From contig JACCSH010000310.1 in assembly GCA_013813125.1 (NCBI GenBank), forward strand, positions 1 to 6,707: a stretch of 6,707 nucleotides of DNA. Direction: 5' to 3'. How positions within the stretch are numbered: position 1 is the first letter of the stretch; the number at the start of each line of letters is the position of its first letter. This stretch comes from Nocardioidaceae bacterium (GTDB taxonomy: Bacteria; Actinomycetota; Actinomycetes; Propionibacteriales; Nocardioidaceae). A program made the position numbers and the translations under genes. Shown one piece after another: positions 1 to 5,320 of this stretch. The notes below the pieces were generated by a model that was not told the origin of the DNA, did no database searches, and was given only the letters and a program-made list of their open reading frames with translations.

Positions 1-537
1 AACCGCCGTCGGGGTGACCCGCAGATAGAGCCAGGTGAGCCCACACCCTGCTGTGAAAGCAGCGCCAGCGACGTCGCCGCGACCGACTCCCACCAAGGTG
101 GCCGCACGTTCGGCTTGAGTTGTGGTCAGTCGGCTGGGGGCGTCGCGAGGAGTGGCCGTCAGTGCTACCGGGGCCTGCGGGTCGGCCGGCACCTCGACCT
201 TGATCAGGCCGACTCCACAAGACTGCACGCGTGCGCCCGCGCCGATCGCGCTCCGCTGGCGAAGCGCCCACGCGGTGCCGAGCGTGGGATGACCGGCGAA
301 CGGCAGTTCTCCTGCGGGGGTGAAGATGCGCACCCGGTAGTCAGCCCCCGCAGTCCTGTCGGCGTCCGTCAACGGCTGCGGAAACGATGTCTCCGACAAG
401 TTGAACTCCATCGCCAAGGCGAGCAGTTGCCCGTCGGACAAGCTTTCAGCGCCGTAGACCACGGCCAGTGGATTGCCCGCGAAGGCGCGGTCGGTGAAGA
501 CGTCGACGATCTCGTATGTCAAGTGGTCGGGAGGCAT
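1..537 (-). CDS. PhzF-family isomerase/epimerase-like protein, partial (C-terminus beyond left edge)
   Basis: Reading leftward from ATG at 537, an uninterrupted frame of 179 codons runs off the window edge. It starts MPPDHLTYEIVDVFTDRAFA and matches the N-terminal half of the PhzF/diaminopimelate-epimerase fold. Visible hallmarks are the VDVFT..xFxGNPLAV opening (residues 11-26), the NLSET segment (46-50) whose Glu49 lies where PhzF has its catalytic glutamate, and FAGHPTLGTA (80-89), the most recognisable family signature. Family members are usually near 280-300 residues, so roughly 100-120 residues are missing to the left. Many members have no proven substrate; PhzF itself isomerises a phenazine precursor, but nothing here points to phenazine synthesis. 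ATG 537 is the only sensible start: an in-frame stop lies at 559-561 and a -10-like TAGGCT sits 7 bases upstream, suggesting a leaderless mRNA. It is divergent from the MgtE_N/CBS gene. The family call is firm; the reaction is unknown. Confidence 0.9.
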   Translation of the reverse strand, partial: MPPDHLTYEIVDVFTDRAFAGNPLAVVYGAESLSDGQLLALAMEFNLSETSFPQPLTDADRTAGADYRVRIFTPAGELPFAGHPTLGTAWALRQRSAIGAGARVQSCGVGLIKVEVPADPQAPVALTATPRDAPSRLTTTQAERAATLVGVGRGDVAGAAFTAGCGLTWLYLRVTPTAV

Positions 538-550
538 GGTGAGCAGCCTA
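537..550 (-). promoter_or_regulatory. Putative leaderless promoter -10 for the phzF-like gene
   Basis: On the minus strand TAGGCT (550 to 545) is followed by 7 bases and then the ATG at 537. This fits the actinobacterial TAnnnT -10 with transcription starting at or next to the start codon. No convincing Shine-Dalgarno sequence precedes the ATG. No good -35 is seen, which is common for such promoters. This is an inference from spacing and from repetition of the same arrangement elsewhere in the window. Confidence 0.55.
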
Positions 551-568
551 AATGCCCGTCACCACAGG

Positions 569-582
569 TAGCCTCTCAGTCG
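569..582 (+). promoter_or_regulatory. Putative leaderless promoter -10 for the MgtE_N/CBS gene
   Basis: TAGCCT at 569-574 is followed by 7 bases and the GTG at 582, mirroring the opposite-strand box at 550-545. The two -10 boxes lie only 18 bases apart, so the divergent promoters overlap and could interfere with each other or share one control site. No Shine-Dalgarno sequence is seen before GTG 582. This box decides the start in favour of GTG 582 over the further-upstream ATG at 552. Confidence 0.6.
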
Positions 583-1841
583 TGAGTATCGCCCCCTCCC
601 GCATCTTCGTCGCCCGGCTCGCGGGCATGCCGGTCTTCGATCCCAACGGTGATCAGGTCGGCAAGGTTCGCGATGTCGTGGTCGCTGTGCGCGCCGAGAA
701 CAAGCAGCCTCGGGTGCTGGGCCTCGTCGTCGAGGTGTTTGGCCGCAGGCGCATCTTCTTGCCGATGACTCGAGTCACGAGCGTCGACTCGGGCCAGGTG
801 ATCACCACCGGACTGGTCAATATGCGGCGGTTCGAGCAGCGCAGTGGAGAAACGCTGGTGCTCGGTGAACTGCTGGACCGGACGGTGATCCTCAAGGACA
901 CCGGTACGCAGGGAACCGTCTACGACATCGCGATGGAGCAGTCGCGGACACGCGACTGGCTGCTGTCCCGGGTGGCTGTCCAGGCGGGTTCCAAACGGTT
1001 CGGGCGCAAGGGACAGACTCGCGTTATCGAGTGGTCAGAGGTGACCGGGCTGACTGCGCCCGAAGTCAGCCAGGGTGCCACTCATCTGCTGGCCGCCTTC
1101 GACTCCATGCGTGCGGCTGACCTGGCCAATGTCATCCATGATCTGTCGCCGAAGCGCCGCCTGGAGGTCGCCAGCGCGCTCGACGACGAGCGGCTCGCCG
1201 ACGTACTGGAAGAACTGCCCGAGGACGACCAGGTGGAGATCCTCGGTCAGCTCGAGTCCGAGCGTGCCGCCGACATCCTGGAGGAGATGTCGCCTGACGA
1301 CGCGGCCGACCTCATCGCCGACCTGCCGCCCGAGACTGCTGAGCGGTTGCTGCGGCTGATGGAGCCCGACGACGCAAGAGATGTTCGCCGATTGCTCAGC
1401 TACGAGGAGCACACGGCTGGTGGGCTGATGACCACCGACCCGGTGATCCTGCCTCACGACGCAACGGTCGCCGAGGCGCTTGCCCGCATTCGGAACTCGG
1501 AGCTGAGCCCCTCCCTGGCCGCCATGGTGTACGTATGCCGGCCACCTTTGGAGACCCCGACAGGCAGGTTCCTCGGTGTCGGACACTTCCAGCGGTTGCT
1601 CCGAGAGCCGCCCTCGTCCCTGGTCTCGGGAGTGATCGACAACGACATCGAGCCGCTGCGTGCTGAGGCAGGGCTCGATGAGGTCACCCGGCTGCTGGCG
1701 GCGTACAACCTGGTTGCCAGCCCGGTCGTCGACGACGACGGACACCTGTTGGGTGTGGTAACCGTCGACGACGTCATCGACCATCTCCTGCCGGAGGACT
1801 GGCGGGAGCGCCTGAGCGAGCCGGTGTCCGGTGATGCGTGA
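582..1841 (+). CDS. PRC-barrel / MgtE_N / CBS-domain protein (soluble, no MgtE transport domain)
   Basis: This 419-residue protein has no hydrophobic stretch long enough for a membrane helix. Residues 1 to about 160 look like PRC-barrel-type beta domains (opening MSIAPSRIFVARLAGMPVFD, then GDQVGKVRDVVV). Residues about 168-272 form the MgtE_N helical repeat, with units such as LADVLEELPEDD and AADILEEMSPDDAADLI. Residues 274-283 (YEEHTAGGLM) are the MgtE hallmark that opens the CBS pair, which ends near residue 405 with GVVTVDDVIDHLL. In MgtE channels the N and CBS domains sense cytoplasmic Mg2+ and gate the pore; here the membrane domain is absent, so a sensing or regulatory role is inferred. 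A similar stand-alone protein occurs in mycobacteria. GTG 582 is preferred because a TAGCCT box lies 7 bases upstream; ATG 552 would add ten residues and overlap that promoter. A DUF1003 gene follows 23 bases later, suggesting co-transcription. Confidence 0.88.
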   Translation: MSIAPSRIFVARLAGMPVFDPNGDQVGKVRDVVVAVRAENKQPRVLGLVVEVFGRRRIFLPMTRVTSVDSGQVITTGLVNMRRFEQRSGETLVLGELLDRTVILKDTGTQGTVYDIAMEQSRTRDWLLSRVAVQAGSKRFGRKGQTRVIEWSEVTGLTAPEVSQGATHLLAAFDSMRAADLANVIHDLSPKRRLEVASALDDERLADVLEELPEDDQVEILGQLESERAADILEEMSPDDAADLIADLPPETAERLLRLMEPDDARDVRRLLSYEEHTAGGLMTTDPVILPHDATVAEALARIRNSELSPSLAAMVYVCRPPLETPTGRFLGVGHFQRLLREPPSSLVSGVIDNDIEPLRAEAGLDEVTRLLAAYNLVASPVVDDDGHLLGVVTVDDVIDHLLPEDWRERLSEPVSGDA

Positions 1842-1864
1842 GCTTGCGGTGAGGCAGGTGCGCC

Positions 1865-2443
1865 GTGGCGCGTGAAGAAGTCCGCGACTTCCAGGCCCGG
1901 ACAGCTTCTCGTGCCCCGCGTCTCGACGTACCCAAGGGCACCAGGCGCAGCCTGCTGCCTCGCCGCAGCTTCGACCCTGAGGCAGTCGGTCGTTCGTCGG
2001 AGCGGATAGCCCGGTTCCTCGGCACCGGGACCTTCCTCGTCGTGATGACCGTCGTCATCGTGGCGTGGTTCTTGTGGAACACCCTCGGGCCCAAGGGCAC
2101 CAGGTGGGATGACTACCCGTTCATTTTCTTGACGCTGATCTTGAGCCTGCAGGCGTCGTACTCGGCGCCGCTGATCCTGCTTGCCGCCAACCGCCAGGAG
2201 GCTCGCGACCGGGTCAACCTCGAGCAGGACCGCGAGGCCAACGCCCGGGCGCACGCCGACATGGAGTTCCTCGCCCGGGAGATGGCGGCCCTGCGGATGG
2301 CAATCGGCGAAGTTGCCACTCGCGACTACGTGCGCACCGAGCTGCGCTCGCTCCTGACCGAGCTGGAGGAACGCGCTCGCAGCGATGAGTCGGAGCCTCG
2401 TGCGGGAGACGACTCGTCAGGTGCGCCGCGGCCCAGGACGTAG
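1865..2443 (+). CDS. DUF1003 family membrane protein
   Basis: This 192-residue protein has a basic N-terminal tail, two membrane helices (about 51-72 and 85-107) and a long charged, probably coiled-coil, C-terminal part (about 108-170) ending in a disordered acidic/Pro tail. The DUF1003 signature is clear: WDDYPFIFLTLILSLQASYS (81-100), then APLILLAANRQEARDR. The biochemical role of the family is unknown. GTG 1865 is the first in-frame start after a stop at 1850-1852 and has GAGG at 1851-1854, ten bases upstream. The gene lies 23 bases after the MgtE_N/CBS gene and probably shares its transcript, so the pair may act together, for example the soluble protein docking on the cytoplasmic coiled coil; this is inference. 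Its stop codon TAG is also the first three bases of the mrp -10 box. Confidence 0.88.
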   Translation: MAREEVRDFQARTASRAPRLDVPKGTRRSLLPRRSFDPEAVGRSSERIARFLGTGTFLVVMTVVIVAWFLWNTLGPKGTRWDDYPFIFLTLILSLQASYSAPLILLAANRQEARDRVNLEQDREANARAHADMEFLAREMAALRMAIGEVATRDYVRTELRSLLTELEERARSDESEPRAGDDSSGAPRPRT

Positions 2444-2453
2444 CCTGGGGACA
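2441..2453 (+). promoter_or_regulatory. Putative leaderless promoter -10 for mrp, overlapping the upstream stop codon
   Basis: TAGCCT at 2441-2446 is followed by 6 bases (GGGGAC) and ATG at 2453. It matches the box found before the phzF-like and MgtE_N/CBS genes. The TAG of the box is the stop codon of the DUF1003 gene. The GGGG between box and start could instead act as a weak ribosome-binding element if the gene is read from a longer operon transcript, so both routes of expression are possible. Confidence 0.55.
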
Positions 2454-3601
2454 TGACCTCATCTTTGCTGGAGCCAGTTCGGGCTGCCCTCGGGACCGTC
2501 AACGACCCGGAGATCAGGCGGCCCATCACTGAGCTCGGCATGGTGAGCGACATTGACATCGCACCCGACGGCACCGCCAGCGTGACCGTCCTGCTCACGG
2601 TCTCGGGGTGCCCGATGAAGGAAACGTTGACCCGCGACGTCACCGCCGCAGTGAGCTCCGTTGCGGGGGTGACCTCCGTCAGCGTGACTCTCGGCGTGAT
2701 GTCGGCCGAACAGCGCTCATCCCTTCAACAGACCCTGCGCGGAGGGCAGCCGGCCAAGGAAATCCAGTTCGCGCGATCGGACTCGCTCACCCAGGTGTTG
2801 GCCATCGCCTCGGGCAAGGGCGGTGTGGGGAAGTCCTCAGTGACGGTGAACCTGGCCCTGGCGATGGCCAGTGCGGGCCGCAAGGTAGGCATCCTCGATG
2901 CCGACGTCTACGGTCACTCGGTTCCGGCGATGCTGGGTATCGCCGACGAACGCCCGACACAGGTCGAGGACATGATCATGCCTGTCCCGACGATGGGGCT
3001 GAGCGTGATCAGCATCGGCATGCTCAAGCCGCGCCGCGACCAGGTGGTGGCCTGGCGGGGTCCCATGCTCGACCGGGCGCTGGTGCAGATGCTCACCGAT
3101 GTCTATTGGGGTGACCTCGACGTACTGCTGCTCGATCTCCCGCCGGGAACTGGTGACATGGCGATCTCCTCGGGCCAGCACCTTCCGAACTCAGAGGTGA
3201 TCGTGGTCACCACGCCGCAGGCCGCAGCAGCCGAAGTCGCCGAACGGGCCGGGACCATGGCGTCGATGATGCAGCAGCGCGTGGCGGGCGTGATCGAGAA
3301 CATGAGCTATCTGGTCTGTCCGCACTGCGGACCTGAGCACCGGATCGACGTTTTCGGCACCGGCGGTGGGGAGACAGTCGCCAAGACGTTGACTGCGCGG
3401 CTCGGGTACGACGTTCCGGTGCTGGGCCACGTCCCTCTCGACCTCAGGCTCCGCGCCGGCGGGGACACCGGTCGTCCCCTCGTGCTGGCCGCACCCGATA
3501 CTCCGGCAGCTGTTGCCCTGATTGCTGTGGCCGAGAAGCTGATGTCCAAGGGGCGAGGGCTCGCAGGTCTGCAGCTGGGCCTTTCTCCAGCGGGTCGATG
3601 A
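2453..3601 (+). CDS. mrp: Mrp/ApbC-family Fe-S cluster carrier P-loop ATPase
   Basis: This is a complete 382-residue Mrp/NBP35-type protein that binds and transfers Fe-S clusters to apo-enzymes in the cytoplasm. Residues about 3-85 are a DUF59 (MIP18-like) domain with its conserved cysteine in TVSGCPMKETL (Cys53). The ATPase domain begins near 113 with the deviant Walker A SGKGGVGKSS (120-129, signature Lys122 and P-loop Lys127). It continues with ILDADVYGHSVPAML (147-161), WRGPMLDRAL (201-210) and the Walker B region LLLDLPPGTGDM (225-236). CPHC at 289-292 is the cluster-bridging CxxC that dimeric Mrp proteins use to hold the cluster. Length and domain order are normal for actinobacteria. 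The ATG is supported by a TAGCCT box 6 bases upstream. It is followed by tatB on the same strand after 66 bases. All key residues are present, so it should be functional. Confidence 0.96.
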   Translation: MTSSLLEPVRAALGTVNDPEIRRPITELGMVSDIDIAPDGTASVTVLLTVSGCPMKETLTRDVTAAVSSVAGVTSVSVTLGVMSAEQRSSLQQTLRGGQPAKEIQFARSDSLTQVLAIASGKGGVGKSSVTVNLALAMASAGRKVGILDADVYGHSVPAMLGIADERPTQVEDMIMPVPTMGLSVISIGMLKPRRDQVVAWRGPMLDRALVQMLTDVYWGDLDVLLLDLPPGTGDMAISSGQHLPNSEVIVVTTPQAAAAEVAERAGTMASMMQQRVAGVIENMSYLVCPHCGPEHRIDVFGTGGGETVAKTLTARLGYDVPVLGHVPLDLRLRAGGDTGRPLVLAAPDTPAAVALIAVAEKLMSKGRGLAGLQLGLSPAGR

Positions 3602-3655
3602 GGCGTACGGCGGTCGGACGGCGGCGTTCGCCCCAGCGCGGGGGTTGGGGTGTGT

Positions 3656-3668
3656 CAGGCTTGAGCCG
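3656..3668 (+). promoter_or_regulatory. Weak candidate leaderless promoter -10 for tatB
   Basis: CAGGCT at 3656-3661 lies 6 bases before the GTG at 3668. The spacing is the same as for mrp, but the first base is C instead of T, so the match to TAnnnT is imperfect. No Shine-Dalgarno sequence is seen just before the GTG. The rest of the 66-base gap after mrp is G-rich (short CCCC/GGGG complementarity at 3631-3644) without a clear terminator. Confidence 0.3.
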
Positions 3669-3991
3669 TGTTCGATGAAATCGGCTGGGGCGAGATCTTG
3701 ATGCTCCTCGTAGCCGCCATTTTCATCTTCGGACCAGACCGCTTGCCCGAGGTGGCGCGGCAGGCCGGAAAGATGCTGCGCACCGTCCGCCAGATGGCCA
3801 CCAACGCTCGATCTCAGCTCGCTGACGAGTTGGGTCCGGAATTCAAGGACCTTGACCTGCGAGAGTTCACGCCAAAAGCCTTGGTACAAAAACACTTGAT
3901 CGACGACCCCGACGACACAGCCCCCCAAAGGCCCGGACACCGGCCACTCGACAAGGGCGAACTCGCACCGTACGACGTCGAAGCGACCTAG
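3668..3991 (+). CDS. tatB: Sec-independent (twin-arginine) protein translocase subunit TatB
   Basis: This 107-residue protein shows the TatA/B architecture: a short periplasmic N-terminus, one membrane helix (about 5-21), the FGPDRLPE hinge (22-29) and an amphipathic helix (about 30-50), then a charged variable tail. The MFDEIGWGEILML opening, with a polar Glu9 at the start of the helix, and the GPDRLPEVAR hinge favour TatB over TatA. TatB works with TatC to bind twin-arginine signal peptides and export folded proteins. The tail is short compared with enterobacterial TatB but plausible for actinobacteria. GTG 3668 gives a canonical N-terminus and has the weak CAGGCT box just upstream. In many actinobacteria tatB sits near the sigE/htrA stress locus; only mrp is visible as a neighbour here. 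The downstream neighbours belong to a different functional module. Confidence 0.93.
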   Translation: MFDEIGWGEILMLLVAAIFIFGPDRLPEVARQAGKMLRTVRQMATNARSQLADELGPEFKDLDLREFTPKALVQKHLIDDPDDTAPQRPGHRPLDKGELAPYDVEAT

Positions 3992-3998
3992 AGCCCGA

Positions 3999-4022
3999 TT
4001 CGGCGACCCTCAGCCAGCCGAA
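3999..4022 (+). terminator. Possible weak hairpin after tatB
   Basis: TTCGGC at 3999-4004 and GCCGAA at 4017-4022 form a six-base-pair stem with a 12-base loop, starting 7 bases after the tatB stop. No T-tract follows, so it is not a typical intrinsic terminator. It could still help separate tatB transcription from the regulated promoter at 4046. Confidence 0.2.
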
Positions 4023-4045
4023 GATATGAACCACCTCTCAGGACC

Positions 4046-4074
4046 TTGACTAATACCCCTGGGGGGTATATGTT
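4046..4074 (+). promoter_or_regulatory. Near-consensus sigma-70-type promoter of the DUF4396-DUF305 pair
   Basis: TTGACT (4046-4051, five of six matches to TTGACA) and TATGTT (4069-4074, four of six matches to TATAAT) are separated by exactly 17 bases. Transcription would start near 4081, giving a leader of about 20 bases before ATG 4101. This is the only promoter in the window with a good -35, and it is strikingly AT-rich at its -10 for this GC-rich DNA. Its spacer is occupied by the inverted repeat listed separately, so the promoter is probably strong but repressed until induced. Confidence 0.7.
4053..4069. promoter_or_regulatory. CsoR-family-type operator (C-tract/G-tract inverted repeat)
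   Basis: ATACCCC-TGG-GGGGTAT is a perfect 7-base inverted repeat around a 3-base centre, lying entirely between the -35 and -10 (its last base is the first base of the -10). Inverted repeats of the TACCCC...GGGGTA type are the recognition sites of CsoR-family tetrameric repressors, whose members respond to Cu(I) (CsoR), Ni/Co (RcnR), sulfane sulfur (CstR) or formaldehyde (FrmR). The genes it controls (DUF4396 and a DUF305 Met/His protein) favour a copper-responsive CsoR, but a CstR-like regulator cannot be excluded. No csoR-like gene is present in the window. Confidence 0.72.
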
Positions 4075-4087
4075 TTGCCCGTGAAGG

Positions 4088-4094
4088 AAAGGAG
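4088..4094 (+). promoter_or_regulatory. Strong ribosome-binding site of the DUF4396 gene
   Basis: AAAGGAG at 4088-4094 sits 6 bases before ATG 4101 and is a near-full complement of the 16S 3' end. It fixes the start at 4101 and contrasts with the apparently leaderless genes of the left half. Confidence 0.75.
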
Positions 4095-4100
4095 CCCCTC

Positions 4101-4586
4101 ATGGCCGTATCACATCCATCCCCCACCACCCCTCTTCACCCCGCGCCGGCAGCGTCCTGGCGGACGGCGTCCAGCGCGACCCTGCACTGCCTCACCGGTT
4201 GCGCCATCGGTGAGGTCCTCGGCCTGGTGCTTGCCACCTGGTGGGGTTGGCCAGATGCCCCGAGCATTGCGCTGGCAGTCGCTCTGGCCTTCGTGTTCGG
4301 CTACGCGCTCACGATGCGGCCGGTTCTGCGCGCTGGGATCAGCTTTCGAGACGCCGTCAAGGTGGCCCTCGCCGCCGACACGTTATCGATCCTGACAATG
4401 GAGATCGTCGACAACGCCATCCTCCTGGCGGTGCCGGGGGCAATGGCAGCAGGTCTTCTATCCGGTCTGTTCTGGGGCTCACTCGCGGTGGCTCTGGCAA
4501 TTGCGTTCGTGGTCACTGTTCCGGTCAACCGGGCGCTGATAACACGCGGCAAGGGCCACGCCGTCGTACACCAGTACCACCATTGA
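4101..4586 (+). CDS. DUF4396 integral membrane protein, probable metal-handling
   Basis: This 161-residue membrane protein has a polar N-terminus of about 28 residues, then HCLTGCAIGEVLG (29-41) leading into about four hydrophobic helices (roughly 31-50, 54-72, 86-110 and 112-141). DUF4396 landmarks are the HCxxGC motif (His29, Cys30, Cys34), DTLSILTMEIVDN (93-105, with Met100, Glu101 and Asp104 inside the membrane region), PGAM (112-115), the PVNR loop (141-144) and the tail GKGHAVVHQYHH, whose His153, His157, His160 and His161 end the protein. The family has no established biochemistry; from memory it is often seen near copper-resistance genes. Cys, Met and His placement suggests metal binding or transport, but this is inference. 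The start is set by AAAGGAG six bases upstream. It is the first gene after the CsoR-type operator and is followed by the DUF305 gene after 73 bases. Confidence 0.88.
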   Translation: MAVSHPSPTTPLHPAPAASWRTASSATLHCLTGCAIGEVLGLVLATWWGWPDAPSIALAVALAFVFGYALTMRPVLRAGISFRDAVKVALAADTLSILTMEIVDNAILLAVPGAMAAGLLSGLFWGSLAVALAIAFVVTVPVNRALITRGKGHAVVHQYHH

Positions 4587-4640
4587 CGCGCGCAGGTTCG
4601 CGTCCCGACATTCGATCCTGCCCACCGCATGACCCTGCCT

Positions 4641-4654
4641 AGACCATCAGGTCT
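4641..4654 (+). promoter_or_regulatory. Small hairpin just before the DUF305 gene
   Basis: AGACC-ATCA-GGTCT forms a perfect five-base-pair stem with a four-base loop, ending 5 bases before ATG 4660. The AGG at 4649-4651, the only weak ribosome-binding candidate for that ATG, is partly inside it. It may therefore disfavour ATG 4660 and leave the better GAAAGG/GTG start at 4675. Alternatively it is a chance palindrome. Confidence 0.3.
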
Positions 4655-4659
4655 CGACG

Positions 4660-5274
4660 ATGAAAGGTTTCACCGTGCAACGAACGCCTCAACGACTCCT
4701 CAGCCTGTTCCTGCTCGTACCGCTGCTCGCGCTTGTCGCCTCCTGTGGCGATGACCAGAGCTCAGACTCATCCGCCGGAGACACCTCCAACGACGCGGAC
4801 GTTTCCTTCGCCACCGACATGATCGCTCACCACGCCCAAGCCATCGAGATGGCCGACATGGCGGTCGACAAGGCGCAAGACCCCGACGTGGTCGAGATCG
4901 CCACCTCGGTCAAGGACGCCCAGCAGCCAGAGATCGAGACAATGAGCGGCTGGCTCGAGGCGTGGGACGAACCGGTTCCCGATGTCGGCGAAGGCTCGAT
5001 GAGCGGCATGGATCACGGCAGCATGGGCGATGACATGCCCGGCATGATGACGTCGGAAGAGATGCAGCGTCTTGACGACGCCTCCGGAGAGCAGTTCGAG
5101 CAGTTGTGGCTCGAGATGATGATCGAGCACCACAAGGGTGCTGTCCAAATGGCCGAGGCTGAGCTCGACAACGGCGAGAGCACCGACGCAAAGGAGCTGG
5201 CGCAGACCATCATCGACGCTCAAGAAGCAGAGATCTCAACCATGGAAAGGCTGCTCGGCAACTACAGCAACTAA
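4660..5274 (+). CDS. DUF305 lipoprotein with two HH half-repeats and a Met-rich linker (probable copper-binding)
   Basis: From ATG 4660 the protein has 204 residues: a lipoprotein signal peptide (Arg8 and Arg12, hydrophobic 13-27) with lipobox V-A-S-C and lipidated Cys29, a Ser/Asp-rich tether to about 46, then a duplicated DUF305 helical fold. The first half carries DMIAHHAQAIEMADMA (53-68) and DAQQPEIETM; the second carries EMMIEHHKGAVQMAEAEL (152-169) and DAQEAEISTM. His57/58 and His157/158 are equivalent. Between the halves lies a Met/His linker (114-130) with Met at 114, 117, 122, 126, 129 and 130 plus His119. DUF305 is a ferritin-like helical family often associated with copper; metal storage or buffering on the outer face of the membrane is inferred. 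GTG 4675 is a serious alternative start (199 residues), because GAAAGG at 4662-4667 lies 7 bases before it and the signal peptide stays intact. It is probably co-transcribed with the DUF4396 gene. Confidence 0.92.
   Translation: MKGFTVQRTPQRLLSLFLLVPLLALVASCGDDQSSDSSAGDTSNDADVSFATDMIAHHAQAIEMADMAVDKAQDPDVVEIATSVKDAQQPEIETMSGWLEAWDEPVPDVGEGSMSGMDHGSMGDDMPGMMTSEEMQRLDDASGEQFEQLWLEMMIEHHKGAVQMAEAELDNGESTDAKELAQTIIDAQEAEISTMERLLGNYSN
4662..4667 (+). promoter_or_regulatory. Ribosome-binding site supporting the alternative GTG 4675 start
   Basis: GAAAGG lies 7 bases before the in-frame GTG at 4675, an ideal distance. If this is the true site, the codons AAA GGT read from ATG 4660 are leader and not coding. 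AAA is an unusual lysine codon in this GC-rich DNA, which fits that view. Confidence 0.45.
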
Positions 5275-5320
5275 CCGTTCGCGGTGCAGCTCCTCGACGG
5301 CAGCGAAGGCAAGGGTTCAA

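Noticed and set aside
552..581. Ten-residue N-terminal extension of the MgtE_N/CBS protein from ATG 552
   Set aside because: The extension would overlap the TAGCCT promoter box, has no ribosome-binding site and adds residues unlike the family start; GTG 582 fits better.
115..585. Open frame of 156 codons on the plus strand
   Set aside because: It runs antisense to the clear PhzF-family frame, has no family resemblance, and its composition is that expected from a mirrored GC-rich gene.
1035..1784. 249-codon minus-strand frame opposite the MgtE_N/CBS gene
   Set aside because: Shadow of a well-supported gene; the Val/Gly/Gln/Arg-rich translation shows no domain.
3191..3940. 249-codon minus-strand frame across mrp and tatB
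   Set aside because: It spans two recognised plus-strand genes and their gap, with no recognisable domain; a chance open frame in GC-rich DNA.
4055..4068. C-tract/G-tract inverted repeat as an intrinsic terminator for tatB
   Set aside because: No T-tract follows, the loop would be only three bases, and its exact placement between -35 and -10 fits an operator much better.
4075..4395. Open frame starting inside the promoter of the DUF4396 gene
   Set aside because: Out of frame with the recognised DUF4396 protein, begins within the -10 element, and has a Pro/Arg/Ser-rich translation without similarity.
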